DNA from: Pomphorhynchus laevis
Lineage: Eukaryota; Acanthocephala; Palaeacanthocephala; Echinorhynchida; Pomphorhynchidae
NCBI GenBank assembly: GCA_012934845.2
Contig: WNNJ02003526.1
Span: forward strand, 341,788-405,787
Length of the DNA: 64,000 bases
Reading direction: 5' to 3'
The stretch's first letter is position 1. The number at the start of each line of letters is the position of its first letter. The position numbers and the translations under genes were made by a program. A model generated the notes under the pieces. The model was not told the DNA's origin. It made no database searches and saw only the letters and a list, made by a program, of their open reading frames with translations. Of this stretch, positions 36,901 to 48,417 are shown piece after piece.

Positions 36901-39900
36901 ACATGTCGATGGTGACGAGACATTATCATGTGCAGTCTAAGGCATGAGCACTGTGCCGCAAGACTGACACTACGCAAATACACCGATGCAGTTGAAACAT
37001 TTTATTGTGTTATTTAAACACAATAAAATAAATAAACACAATTATTTATTTTTAATAATATTTAATAATATTTATATTTACAATATTAATAATATTTATA
37101 TTTAATAATATTTATTTAATAAAATATTTTAATATCTCATTATTCGATCAATATTCCACAATTATGTGGCCGAATGGTGGAGTCGAGTGCATTGCAAATT
37201 CTATGTACGGAGTTCAAAATGCACTCTCTATTGGCATTTCTGAGCGCACACGTTTAGGTCGCGTTGCCGAAAGTCCAAAACAAAGGTTTCGTGTTGTTAA
37301 AAATTGAAACATAAATGGTAGTGATTCGATCAGAATTTTGTAGATATCATCTCTTTAAGATGAAGATACTACTACTATGTCATTGCAATTAATGGCATCA
37401 ACGATTGCCAAAAATTAAATTTCAACAGCATATTTATTTTAAATAAATATCATACAGACATTTAATTCTATGCTATTATGCAATAGTCAATTTTCTAATT
37501 GCAAATCACAGTTTGATCATAGCTATTTGTATTGACAAACAGCAAGGTAGCAGCAGTTGTGATATTCTAGTTGTTTCAGTCAGTTCCGGTTTACTAATAA
37601 GCGCTTATAAATAATTTCAAGATAAACTATTGGAATCATCAGAAACAAAGTACATAATAATTTTTAATTTCACCTATAAAATTAAATATGCACAAATTAT
37701 TTAACAATAATTATGTATTAAATATTATTTATTAATGTCAGTTTATAATTTACAAATATTTACAAAGTATTTAAATATATTTAATTTATACATAGAAATA
37801 TTTGACTGATGACCAACTATAGGGATTGTGGAATGCTACGGAAACCAAATATTTAAAAAATAATAGGATTTTATGTGACGAAAAGGTTGTTTAATTATTT
37901 TTATAAATATTTGTGTATTAGATTATTTTATTCGTTTTTGATTATTCGTGCTTTTGTTCATTTTACGTGAGTAGTTAGAATTTAGCATTTTTAATGGAAT
38001 AAATATTGTTAAGTATACTTCCAGGAATCAAAAAAAGCTAAATTAAAATAGATTTAAATATTTTTTCAATAATTTTACAGTATTGTTTAATCCAATTAAT
38101 TGATTTACGAATGAACTCAATATTACCAAAACTTAAAATTACCTAAATTCCAAATATATGAATTTGTGATAAATTGACATTCATGCGGATTTATTGGAAC
38201 TGGGCAGACAGCTGTCGCAAAAATAGATGATCTTTCGGGACTCCAATCACATGCGACTGTACTCAAGCTGGAAATTTTTGCGAACCTTTCAAAATCAACA
38301 TTTTTAATGTAATTCCAATGTAAATCTTCAACTTAACTACAACAAATTCATAATAATTTATTATTAAATTAATCTTTTAAAAATTAAACAAATTAATATT
38401 TTAATTAAATATCTCAAAAATAAATTAGGTTAAAAGTAAAACCAAATAAAAAATTGGAATATATTAATTTAAAAAATAAAACTTAACAAAGAAATTAAAT
38501 AAATTTTATAATTAATTAAATATTTATTACAATGAGAAATCAGTGATTATCTAAAATATTTTTTTGCTTTCGTTTACAAATGAAGAAAATTAAGTATTTT
38601 TTATTTTTCTATTAGTTTGAAATATTCATCAAAGAAACCAACATTTAATGTAAAAAAGTCATTATGAAATTAATGATTTTTAGAAACAGTTTGTAATAGC
38701 ACCGATATATTAACTTCCAATTTATCATTAAAAATTTTCGATTAACTTACCAAAATTTTAAATAAAATAAATTGAAAATTTTATTAAAAATTAAAACTTT
38801 TGGTCAAAATAAACTAAAATAATTTTGTAATCCGATTAAAATGCACCTTATTAAAAACTTAAATGCTTACGAATAAAACTTGAATAAGAGACGCCGTTAG
38901 CGAATGATTGGGCAATCGATCGTGGTTAATTATTCTTATTTAATTAACGAATTTCCCAATTTATTTTACTTATTTGATAGTACAATATAATTTGCTAATT
39001 AAGAGCATTGCAAAACTATCAAGTAATTGCAGGTAATTGAAATTAAATACCTGAATGTTTCAATAACAGCTCCACTTAGCGGTACTGTTAGATTTGAATC
39101 AGCTGTGGTATATTCACCATCCGCCTCTGAAAGATCCACGACTGCGCTTGTCTGCACCATAAGTTCCGCAAGCTAAATGCTTTAAAAATATGGATTTACC
39201 AACGAAGCCAAGCAATTACTTTCACTGTGCTTCTTAATTGTTGCTGAAGAGCTGGTTCTTTCTCAAGCAAGCTTACTTCTGTGTTCGCAGAGGTAATTTT
39301 GCTATCCCTTATCGGATTTACCCAGGGGCTTGCTTGATTGTTGATAACATGAGATATGAGTTTTGTATGATCAATATTAACCTAATACAATCAATTTTCA
39401 TATTTCTGTTAATCAGTTTGATTATTAAAGATATAAAATATATGAGGTTAACTCTAATTTATACATAATGTTTAATTCAAAATGCATTATATTCAAATTT
39501 ATACATTACAATTAAATTAATATATTTAAAATTTTTAAATAATGTATTTTTTACACTCAACTGTTTAATTCATACTCTTATGCAAAACATAAATAAAACA
39601 GAAATGAAATTGTTTTGGTCTTTAAAGACTAAACAATTAATTTATTATTGACTTGAAGAATATCTACATGAGTTTCGTAAAGTTATAAAGCAAAAGCGAT
39701 TCATTGTTCTGACTAAGGATGAATATTTGTAAATCTTTGTAATATCTTTGTAAAATTGCTCATACAAACTCAATTTATACGTTAAAATTATTGAAATTGA
39801 TGATATTTATTCATTAAAATTATCAAATATTTATCAATATCAATGATGTTAAAATTATAAAGGTAATAAGGTTTAGTATAAAGGCAAAAATTGACCTTTA

Positions 39901-41457
39901 TGAAATAATTTTATTACGAAATAAAATTATAATATTTTTATTTTTCATAATTATTAATTTATTAATTTAATTTGTTAATATCAATCAAATCTCCATTAAT
40001 AATATGGAACTTAATAGTTAATTAATTTAATATAAATTATTAATGTGAATAAATTATATATGAATGTATTTGGAATTCTATGACGTTAAATTTTTTCGCT
40101 GATGCAAAGAAATCTTATTTTTCGCATCAGCGAACAATAGAAGTTTTGTTAGCAACAAAAATATTTTAGCAACAGAATCCTTATGGTTCTAACGGGGCCA
40201 AATACATAGCAGCGGAACCAAATGCATTAGCATGTATTTGGCCCCACTGCTATGTAGGGTCTAGGTATAGGAGCCGAAACCTGATAACAAAGCAGTTCCT
40301 CCTGATGACCTCTATTCCTTATTCTTATTCATCGTCTGTTATTTATTAATAAATTCGTAACAATTGATTTTATTATAAATTTCAATATTAAATTCTAACT
40401 TGATATAAATTATATGAAATCTTATAACAATTATTTATAATTATTTATTATTTATTATTATTTATTATTTAATTAAATTTTTATTTAGAATTATTTTTTA
40501 ATTTATGAATAATACAAAATACTAAACTCAGTTAGCTGATCTGATTATACCATTTATATGGTATTGAAGAATAGGGTTGTAACCTGATAACACATCAATT
40601 AACTGATCTGATTATACCATTTATATGGTATTGAAGAATAGGGTTGTAACCTGATAATACATCTGTTTATTTTAAGGATCATTTATGTTTATTTAAAATC
40701 ATTTAATATAAATAATAAATTACAAAAAATTTATCCGATAGAAAAAATAACTAAACATCATAAGAAAGCTTTAGTGTTATAAAATTACCATAAATTAATT
40801 ATAATTAATTAATCTATTAAATTTATTATTATTTATTATCTGCGTCGACGGTGGTGCATGCAAAGCAGCAAACGCAACTCTGCGTGTGCTAGCGACAAAG
40901 ATCAGCGAGAAACATAGGTCTAAATTTTCCTGTGTAATAACGTGGCTCCGCACGAAAATTGGAAGTGCTCTAGCAAAGTCGATATAACAATGTTTCCGAG
41001 CACCACGGTCCAAACTCAGTGCACCGGTACATTCGTTCGTAAGCATTGAAATGCAAATCACACAATGATCTTTTTCTCCTTTACTGTTATTTTTCTAGAA
41101 CTCTTTTACAATTTGACACTAATTTATTCTTTTTTGTATTACTAATAAATTTCTTTCTTTAAAAAAAATTAATTTATTATAATTTTATAACTTTTATTCT
41201 AAATTTAGAAACTTAATAGTTTTAGTATGAAATATATGGTTTCAGTTAGCTAATTTATTTAGAAAACATACCATATTTTCAGATATTCGCGGCATTGAGC
41301 AAATTGATTTCGTCATTGGATAAGGCTTTACTATACTTTCTTCATGGGTATTTTGAGGGCGAATATCAAATAACGTTGAATGATTTTCATTGAGTTTTAC
41401 TGATCTTCGAGGATCATTTAACGACTGATCAATATTATATTCAACGGATAAATCCAT
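27973..41457 (-). CDS. DNAI2: Axonemal outer-arm dynein intermediate chain 2 (WD40), 11 exons
   Basis: Eleven GT-AG exons on the minus strand stay in phase from ATG to TGA: 41457-41272, 39381-39220, 39172-39051, 38285-38143, 36159-36046, 34580-34441, 33334-33224, 33175-32949, 31347-31215, 30763-30614 and 28338-27973. They encode about 617 residues (human DNAI2 is about 605). Family landmarks appear in order: SYIWNL (~res 199-204), GGMTNGQTSIFDIR (~233-246), WVQSRTNQEFLSSSAES, IMWWDSR (~290-296), a VCNRKAK block, LQRNPSQNKCILSCGDSSVK with IWHDD (~375-395), LLAKWSPTNP and FHIWDLA (~420-433), and a last blade MSINVKNGQMIAVGKGSGTV. The product docks the outer dynein arm heavy chains in cilia and sperm tails together with DNAI1. 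The start of exon 4 was chosen by phase (38285); an earlier AG at 38332 would break the frame. The 3' tail after the WD repeats is lineage-specific (acidic, SSVHDDDDTSK). Intron sizes range from 47-48 bp to about 2.3 kb, and the long ones hold repeats. Confidence 0.9.
29044..29758 (+). mobile_element. Hammerhead-satellite insertion with 10-bp target-site duplication
   Basis: The last intron of the dynein gene holds 695 bp (29054-29748) of the same satellite that forms the array at 51646, about 2.2 units. It is bounded by exact direct copies of gtatagtaac at 29044-29053 and 29749-29758. It begins at atctggcactgatgag, inside stem I of a hammerhead, and ends in ggcttacatgttttacat, so the ends are not at the predicted ribozyme cleavage site. 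The three hammerhead cores here differ: the first has acaaaac instead of cgaaac, the second aagaaac, and the third is intact. Orientation is antisense to the dynein gene. Confidence 0.82.
29633..29708 (+). ncRNA. Hammerhead ribozyme, intact copy in the intron insertion
   Basis: ACCG + cleavage triplet GUA (ends 29638), then UGCCA pairing with UGGCA before the core CUGAUGA (29681-29687), stem II GUCAU / AUGAC with loop UGUG, GAAA (29702-29705) and CGG closing stem III with CCG. All core residues are conserved. It lies on the strand opposite to the host transcript, so it would not cut the dynein pre-mRNA. Confidence 0.8.
30748..30905. repeat. 79-bp tandem duplication covering a splice acceptor
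   Basis: The block starting tgtttcttgttccgacctaa is present twice, essentially identical, with a 79-bp offset. The minus-strand acceptor of dynein exon 10 (tttttag|gtcgg) is inside it, so a second copy of the acceptor and 5' exon edge lies 79 bp upstream in the intron. Confidence 0.85.
32194..32392. repeat. Tandem duplication, about 80-bp blocks, period about 117 bp
   Basis: Both blocks contain agacactaattaataaa, gtgtctaatgtttat and aacttttat in the same order with few mismatches. They lie in dynein intron 8; no function is visible. Confidence 0.75.
33585..33812. repeat. Degenerate minisatellite with an inverted interruption
   Basis: Words such as ttggttggtcttgtgt and gtatgtcattgct recur irregularly every 20-25 bp. 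The phrase acatcaataagtatgtcat opens and closes the block. At 33670-33692 the unit appears inverted (aagaccaaccaataagac), making a potential hairpin with its left neighbour. It lies in dynein intron 6. Confidence 0.65.
34640..35590 (-). mobile_element. LINE polymerase C-terminal fragment (CR1/L2-like ending)
   Basis: On the minus strand 34766-35083 reads LLLHIPRHRSNFGLHSCLIS, then MPLIWNSLPLKLR and SLTSFKSMLRTFLL. This is the characteristic close (WNSLPL...SFK..L) of CR1/L2-group LINEs. A better-preserved +1-frame piece (YRIEFYI... near 35075) shows at least one frame change. The rest up to about 35590 is purine-rich on the plus strand and probably belongs to the same copy. It lies within dynein intron 5, same strand as the gene. 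Confidence 0.7.
35533..35570. repeat. 18-bp perfect palindrome
   Basis: Arms agaaggatgtgtaccgct and its exact complement are separated by only two bases. It lies at the outer edge of the LINE fragment and would extrude as a cruciform or fold in RNA. Confidence 0.85.
36387..36525. repeat. Short direct duplication
   Basis: aaaatatcaggctctataaa and the following 25 bases recur about 86 bp downstream (aaaatatcaggctccataaa), in dynein intron 4. Confidence 0.7.
36530..38140. other. Remainder of dynein intron 4
   Basis: Outside the tRNA-like piece this is AT-rich with no recognisable gene. Confidence 0.45.
37160..37310 (+). repeat. Possible tRNA-derived SINE or tRNA fossil
   Basis: gtggccgaatggtggagtcg resembles the A-box region of a leucine/serine-type tRNA, is followed by attgcaaattc in the anticodon-arm position, and then by ggagttcaaaatgc in the B-box position, at plausible spacing. 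The acceptor stem is not complete, so it is not a working tRNA gene. The roughly 90 bp that follow are less AT-rich than their surroundings, as a SINE body would be. The family is unknown to me. Confidence 0.35.
40180..40670 (-). repeat. Dispersed repeat copy with 67-bp tandem duplication
   Basis: In reverse orientation this carries the conserved end blocks seen at 7075 and 23740 (tttggccccactgctatgta, ctgataacaaagcagttcct, tcgtctgttatttatta) and then the opposite end (aactcagttagctgatctga). The last 67 bp are duplicated in tandem (40533 onward and 40600 onward). It lies in dynein intron 1. Confidence 0.7.
40795..41061 (-). other. GC-richer open frame inside dynein intron 1
   Basis: An 88-codon ATG frame with ordinary protein composition (SLDRGARKHCYIDFARALPI, then RRVAFAALHAPPSTQ) occupies a 220-bp island of near-balanced composition between AT-rich flanks. 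The last ten codons run into AT-rich DNA and look like read-through. It is probably a fragment of a mobile element or gene copied into the intron. I recognise no family. Confidence 0.35.
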
Positions 41458-43733
41458 ATGAAATGTTCACTTGATTATAACTGTGTTGATGTTATTTGCT
41501 TGTAACTTTTATTAATAAATTAATAATATATTAAAATTATAATCTTTGATTTTTACTGATAAAAATTCAATAAATTCTTAAAGCAAAATGAAACATTTTA
41601 GTGTACTTTACAAACCGAAAACAATAAGCTTAATGAAAGATACGATTGTTTAATGACAATTAGTTGAATAGAGTAAGCTGAAAATGATACTACCAAATGT
41701 TAAGATGTTTATACCTGTAAATTATATCTACAATTATGTAATATTTCTGATATGAAATATAACATGCTCACTGATGCCACAGAGTATCGAATATTTTGAT
41801 CTTAATATTAAAACTATTTTTAAATCATTATTTCTTTTGTATATAAGAGAAATTTAGATTATATTAAAATATAAATAGAGGAGTAACTGATGAAAGGATA
41901 CTCATGAATATTGAAATTTTTGATTTTGAAAATCAATTTAAATGTAAAATATTATGCCATTATTTAAATCGTAATTTATTTTGCTGTAGAATGTCTGCCA
42001 AACCATGAAGAAAATACGAGAATACCAAAACGTTTTGTTTAAAATTAGTGTTCAATATCTGTGCGCGGACAAGATTTACTGAAATCAAAAATGTTAATTA
42101 ATAAATAAGAATATGTAGGATTATGCGATTTTCTTTAGACTTATCTGTAATCCTAAAAAATTAAAGTGATAGGCATCAACATTATAACAACATTTCTAAA
42201 GTTAGCACCAGCATTAATCGATAAAAACGAGTTCAATTATATCCTAAAGAGAGAAACTTGAGCTCTCGAGCCTAACTACCAACCGTACGAATGAGAGATC
42301 AAGTTGACGTTAGTCGTGATGAACCCTTATTTATATTCATATTATCAACTCAATATTTACTCTTGAGTTTAAAAATTTTGAGAATTTTGTACATTTACGA
42401 GCTGTTTTGTTTATTGGCTAATTTTTATTTTATTAATTTTTCTAAGTCAACAATTACTAGAAATATAAGTCATCTTAAGAAACATTAAAAGCCAATTAAG
42501 GATATACTGAGATGACCGATTTGAAGCCTACAATTAACTAAATGGAATTTCGTTTAAGAACAGTATTATATTTCGTAAAAATGAAGAGTTGATATATTTC
42601 GAAATAGACAAGTATCCGATTTTTTTATATGACCTTAAACCAATAAAATAACTTGATTGGTGAACACTTTACAATTAACCACGTGTATTTTGACCTTGAT
42701 ATTTTTTGCTGTTTACCATTGAGCATTGAAAATAACATCATACGTGCATGAAAATAATGATTTTAAACAATGTGTGTATTATCAGAATTTAAAATCGAAA
42801 TTTCGAATTTCTAATATCTAAAAATATTAGAAAATATAATAATATAAAATAATATAAAATAATATCTAAAATATTATTAGAAATTCTAATAATATTTCTA
42901 ATATTCTAAAATCTATATCAATTTATAGATTTATAATTATTCCCAAAACATATTACAACAAAAAGCACAAAATATTAAGCTTGCACAGTTTCACAACGTG
43001 TTACCTTCCAGCATTCAACCTTAAAATATTGAATTTTAAATATTTAAATAATAAATATTAAAACTTTACCATGCGTGTTTTACATTAAAACATTTATTGT
43101 ACATATTCCCAGCATTATAGTATAATATGTAACATTAGTATTATAGATTATTATTAGTATTATAGGTAATTTAATTAATTAAATTATTATAAAAAATCAA
43201 AATGCGATATGCAAATTATCAATACTTTGAATGAAGACTACGCCAATGCGATTACGATCAAGCCATTGTAGAATAAATAAGCAAGACACGATTATACCTA
43301 CATTGTATTAAGCAATTAGACCAATTTGCGAATTACCATAATATATCTTGTAACCTTCCTTTGCTATTCAATACTTTTAACAGCGGATATGATAGTATTT
43401 CAATACTATTCAACTACGGTTACCACGTTGATATAATCGATGTGGAGAAAACCATTTAAACTACAGAATCAATATACGTTAAATTTAGAAAACAATATGT
43501 TAATCCTGATCTATTTTAATACATTCTAGGAATAATAAAATTAAAATTATTGATATAAATTAAATTATATAAAATCATTAAGAAAATGATTTTATTCAAT
43601 TAAACATAAATTGATTTTATTCTGAAGATGCTAGTAGGAACTAGTGAGATATAATAATAAAATCAACTATTTTCTGATTTTTCTGTAATTAAAAATAATC
43701 ATTTTTAAATAGTTGATGCTGATCCATTATTGA
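41458..43733. other. AT-rich intergenic stretch upstream of the dynein gene
   Basis: Presumably contains the dynein promoter on the minus strand, but I see no distinctive element. A 65-codon plus-strand frame at 42291 has low-complexity hydrophobic content and is probably chance. Confidence 0.5.
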
Positions 43734-44010
43734 TAAATAATTATTGAAGCTAGATCAACGGAAAGACGTAATTATGGAAGATGCTAACTTCTGTTAGCAT
43801 CTTCCGAAAATTCTTACATTTCGATCTCTTTATTTCGATTTTTTCCAAGCTTCTAGATAGCTGCAGACCAGTGGCTCCATAGCACTGTAGAATTAACATT
43901 TCGATCTCCTAATTTCGATTTTTCGATTTTTCTGAAGATGCTAACAGACGTTAGCGAAATATCAAAAATAATTACGTCTTTCCTTTGATCCAGCTCCAAT
44001 AATTATTTAT
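43734..44010. repeat. Fold-back repeat with nested hairpin
   Basis: Outer arms taaataattattgaagcta... and ...ccagctccaataattatt are complementary, continuing inward through ggaaagacgtaatta. Inside, gaagatgctaac / gttagcatcttc makes a 12-bp perfect hairpin with a 4-base loop. It is the longest copy of the family seen at 9540; an extra segment around 43805-43920 looks like an insertion or duplication. Confidence 0.72.
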
Positions 44011-44071
44011 GTATATTTAATAGCATAAATTCAAATTCTTTAATAATTTTTTAATAATTTATAAGTATTCT

Positions 44072-44099
44072 GATGGTAGCATTTGATGATGCTACCATC
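44072..44099. repeat. 10-bp hairpin
   Basis: gatggtagca and tgctaccatc flank an 8-base loop. The minus-strand frame 44040-44288 that overlaps it has a plausible middle (YIGTRPQYSKHAFKGMS) but no recognisable family. Confidence 0.5.
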
Positions 44100-44289
44100 A
44101 TCAGCTACCATTATTAGGAAAACGATGAGTGGAATTGAATATTTTGGACAATCACAATAGGGATATTTTACTTGTTTAGAATTTAGAAAACAATTAATAG
44201 ACATTCCTTTAAATGCGTGTTTTGAATACTGAGGACGCGTACCTATATATCTGAACGTATTTAAAAAGATTAAAATGAACATATGCACA

Positions 44290-44935
44290 TGAGTGTATTT
44301 TCAAAAGGAAAATTTATTAAAAGATAATTAAATGATAATTAAAAAATATTAGAAAAAATTAAAAGATAAGAAAAAACAATATTTAGTCAATATGTCACAA
44401 TACAAATCAATAATTATTACCTTTAAGTAAGCAAATCAATTGCAATAGTTTACAAATTATATATAAGTAGCTATTCTGAAATTAACTTTATATAATAAAT
44501 ATATTTGATATTAGTGTTTCCATGGATACAAAATTGCTAAATTGTCTGTATAAACTTTATATATTTAATTAAAAATTATCAGTCAATTGATTTTAATAAA
44601 TTTAATTAAGTTTTGTATCGCTGCTCATTAATCTGGCGAAACAGCAACCAAAATTAAAGGTTCAAGTATTTTATTTTCGATAGTAACTTTATCAAAAAGG
44701 ATTATTATAGTTAGACCAATAACTACAAGGACGTACATTACGATATACATGCTACCACAATTTCAGTAGAGGTTAGTCAAATTGATCGACACCTTTTTGA
44801 TGTTGACACATTTTATGCGATTAGTGTACGTAATAGCGAGTGTAAAGGTGTAACATTGAAGATCGAGTGCGTACAATACAGAATGCGCAAATAACAATGC
44901 ATTTCTATATGCAGTATTGTTATTTAAACTTTAAA
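44290..44935. other. AT-rich stretch
   Basis: Nothing recognised. Confidence 0.5.
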
Positions 44936-45190
44936 TTGTATTTCAGGGTTTAGTCTTCTTCTCAAGGGGACGTCCCACAGAGCAAAGACTAAGGTTTCTT
45001 AAGCTCCTCATCTCGAGATTACCGACCATAGTCCGTTTCGACTGAACTCTTAGTGGTTTGAGAGACCTCAAATGGTTCAGTCAGAAAGCGGCGAGCTAGT
45101 GCAGTCGGTGGGCACAGATCCCTCTGGACCTGAGGCCGTGATATACAAGGAGACTAGCAGTTTACCTGACGATCATGTAAAGCCTTTTTA
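44936..45190. other. GC-rich island, probable element fragment
   Basis: About 250 bp of near 50% GC with a small hairpin (cgactgaac ... gttcagtca at about 45036-45088). The style resembles the LINE leader region at 48420-48700 (both have ctgaac-type hairpins and agatccctc). It may be a detached leader piece of a LINE. No protein is recognised. Confidence 0.35.
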
Positions 45191-46185
45191 TTTGAACTTA
45201 TCGTTTGCTGCTTTTCTTTTTTATCGGTTGTTAGTTTTTTTGTAAGAAAATCCTTTTTTATTTAAGGGTGTAAATAAAGTGACGAGGTGCAAAAATATCG
45301 GTTGATTGTAAATTGCAAATTTAAATTCGATCTCAATCCACCCATTCTTAATTTATGGAGTCTGTATATTTCAAACCTAACCTATTATTAGATAATTGAA
45401 TGATTTCCGATAATGTTCAGATAATCGTTTCGTTTTCGGTAACCGTTTCGAAAGTAATTTTTTATTTATAGACTGTAATAAATAAGAAGCTGATGTAAAT
45501 AATAAAAACCAATGATTATCAGTTTGCAAACCCTAATAAAAAAGTCAACCAACTTTTAATATTTTTGCATTTATTTTAAAAAGTAATGCGAAAGAAGTTA
45601 AAAATACAGAAAATTGTTATTGTTAAAATGACCCCTCCTCCTTTAGAAAAGAATTAACGGGAAAGTATCTTGAAAAATTCAATTTAAAAGCCGATTCATT
45701 TTGTACTAGAAAGGAATACGTTATCCACTTTGAAATTGGCATATAAAAAGAAGTCGATATTTCTGTATAGATTAAATAAATGAGCATTATTTTAAAAGAA
45801 ATATCGGAATAAATAAAAAGAATTTTACTTTTGGGTATACATTTTTTAGTGATTGCATTTTAAAAATATTTTTTAAAATTCGTCTGCGTAAAACCCTTAT
45901 GTTTATATATGAATCAACTGTATTAAAAAATATATATCAAAATAAAAATGTATTAGACGCTTAAGTAAAGAAAATCATGTATTTCTTAAACCGAGGGTTA
46001 TGAATAGTGCTAAGCAATGGAAATTGATTGGAAATTAATCTTCCTATCATTAAACCGGTTTTACTTGATGAACAATAATGCCATACCAACAATAAAAAAA
46101 TTTATATCGATTAAAAAATCAATGTAAATATATTAAAAGAACAGAAAAAGAACAAATTGAAAATAAAAAGAATAAACTGCAGCCT
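45191..46185. other. AT-rich stretch
   Basis: Nothing recognised. Confidence 0.5.
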
Positions 46186-46186
46186 G

Positions 46187-46550
46187 CCAGCCTTATCTAG
46201 ATTTTACATACCGCTAAACATTTTTCATCATTCCGGAAACTTTGAAAATTGTACGGTATGTTGCTTGAACGTGGTTTAATCATTGGTGCAATAATACAAG
46301 TAGTTTGTCGTTATGGGTAAAAATATGAAGATCGGTCTTAGATTTTTGTAATCAAAAGTCATCGACGGCTGCCTGCTTTATCCAGATTTTGCATACCGCC
46401 AACATTTTTCAACATTCCGGTAACTCTCTGAATCGTGTGGAATGTTACTTGAACGTGGTTTAGTCATTGGTTCAATCATACAAGTAGTTCGTCGTTATGG
46501 GTTAAAATATGAAGATCGGTCATAGGTTTTTGTAATCAAGAGCTTCTTCG
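46187..46550. repeat. Diverged tandem duplication of about 183 bp
   Basis: Two copies (46187-46370 and 46371-46550) share cattccgg, gcttgaacgtggttta / acttgaacgtggttta, acaagtagt and gtcgttatggg in order, at about 85% similarity. One frame reads GMLLERGLIIGAIIQVVCRY in the first and GMLLERGLVIGSIIQVVRRY in the second, hinting at an ancestral coding segment. I cannot name it. Confidence 0.6.
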
Positions 46551-46599
46551 AAACTATTGACTACATGAATTTCAAAACTTCTACTTCTGTAGCAGCTTA

Positions 46600-47950
46600 G
46601 ATACATTGCAAATTCTATACCTATTTTAAACCATCTTTGTTTTTCATCGCTCATTCATTTTATTACCACAATATATTTATGTTTATAAGTATTGAATATT
46701 TTGATTACTATTGTATCACATTTATATAAAATATGAATGTAATTTTTATATTTTTTTCATTAAAAACGTTTTAGCTAAACGTTTAAGTTTCATTGTGGAC
46801 ATGATATTTTTTTATTATTTATGATAAATTTGAAAAAATTGCTATTAAGTAATATAGTACAAAACGTTTAAAAGGCGTTTATTACGATTTTTTTTAAATA
46901 AATATGAATTTATTTCTAAATTTGAGTAAAATTATATTATTTAAATTTTTCGTTCTATTTCTTATTTATTGTATCTTTGATTCATAATCGCCCAGCACAT
47001 TTATTTTATTACGACAATAGAAACATTATAAACCTGATTTCTAATTTTTATAAAACTAATATTATCTTCATATTTTATCTTCATATTTATGCTTTATAGC
47101 ATCTTTGTTTTTAAATAATTAACCTTTTTTCGGGCTTTTACTAAAATAATATTATATAAACGTATATATTATATCATTTTAGTAAAAGAATTATTTTATA
47201 AAAATACGTCTTTTTATAAACGTCAATAATTTATAATTATTGAATATTTTGATAATTCTTTCGTATCAAATATATATAAAGCATAAATTTAATTTCCATG
47301 TTTTAAAACTAACAAATCAATGAGTAATAAGATATAACTAATAAATCAACGATTCATAAATCATGAGTAATGAATTAATGACTAGTAAATCAATGACTAA
47401 TAAATCAATGAGTGAACAATCTTTTTATAACGTAATAAATCATAATAGAAATTATATCTTTTTGAATAAATTGAAAAAAGTTTTAATTAAAAAATTATGA
47501 ATTTATTTCTAAATTTGAGTAAAATTATATTATTTAAATTTTTCGTTCTATTTCTTATTTATTGTATCTTTGATTCATAACTCCCAGTACATTTATTTTA
47601 TTATGACAATAGAAACATTATAAACCTGATTTCTAATTTTTATTAAAATTATATTATTTTCACATTTTGTCTATTTAAGCTTTATAGCAACTTAGTTTTA
47701 TTATCGATCAGTACATTTATTTTATAATGACACTTTTTTTTTGTTTATAATGATTAAATATTTTAAATAATTCTTTTGTATAGCATTTATTTTTAAAATA
47801 TAAATGTAGTTTTTATATTTAAAAATAATTATTATTCAGTAATTACGTAATATCACATTAATATTGCATATGTTTATAATTATTGAATATTTTGAATAAT
47901 TTATTGTATCATATTGTACATGATTTCTCTTCTAATCGTTTAGTTTTATT
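46600..47950. repeat. Irregular array of related AT-rich units
   Basis: A block of about 145 bp starting at 46904 recurs almost unchanged at 47497 (offset 593). A second motif (tattgaatattttgat... followed by gtatca) recurs near 46686, 47236, 47750 and 47875. In both main copies an ATG opens an identical 27-codon hydrophobic frame (MNLFLNLSKIILFKFFVLFL...) ending in TAA. Confidence 0.6.
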
Positions 47951-47961
47951 GTTAATTAAAG

Positions 47962-48180
47962 ATGGGCTTAACATTTAAATTGGTTATTTTCTTTAATTTT
48001 TACATATTGTTTGCTAATAATATTGCTAATGTTATAAATGATCTCAATAGTGACTATTGGAATCTTACCAATCTTTGGTTTACACAATTGCATAATTTTT
48101 TAAAGTTAAATTGTAATAATGACGCAGATTTCATTGTATTGGACTCTTTTCATACTCATTTATTGGACCAAAGCTTTTAA
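47962..48180 (+). CDS. Hypothetical small secreted protein, 72 residues
   Basis: ATG-to-TAA frame starting MGLTFKLVIFFNFYILFANN, which has the shape of a signal peptide (a lysine, then about 13 hydrophobic residues, then small/polar residues). A mature part with DLNSDYWNLTNLWFTQLHNF follows. It lies at the edge of the repeat array whose units also start with short hydrophobic frames. No family is recognised. AT-rich DNA can produce such frames by chance. Confidence 0.25.
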   Translation: MGLTFKLVIFFNFYILFANNIANVINDLNSDYWNLTNLWFTQLHNFLKLNCNNDADFIVLDSFHTHLLDQSF

Positions 48181-48417
48181 ATTGAAAAACTTTACGGGTT
48201 TTTGACTAGACATATTTTTAATATCACTACACAGAATAAACAAAATATTTGTCGGTTGGTGAAGACATGTATTTTGGATGATGCCCAAATACCGTTTTAG
48301 AATTATTAGATATAAAAGCGTTCAATTTAATATAAAGCGTTCATATATAATTATATATATATAATTAAATTTTTTTTTGAAAAAAATTTCAAATTTTTTT
48401 TAAATGTTCAAACAATG

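Noticed and set aside
37160-37235. Functional tRNA gene
   Set aside because: A- and B-box-like words are present but the acceptor stem and anticodon arm do not pair well; kept only as a possible SINE or fossil.
38286-38331. Longer version of dynein exon 4 starting at 38331
   Set aside because: The frame is open and the extra residues look plausible, but it leaves the wrong phase for exon 3 (39172-39051); the start at 38285 fits all neighbours.
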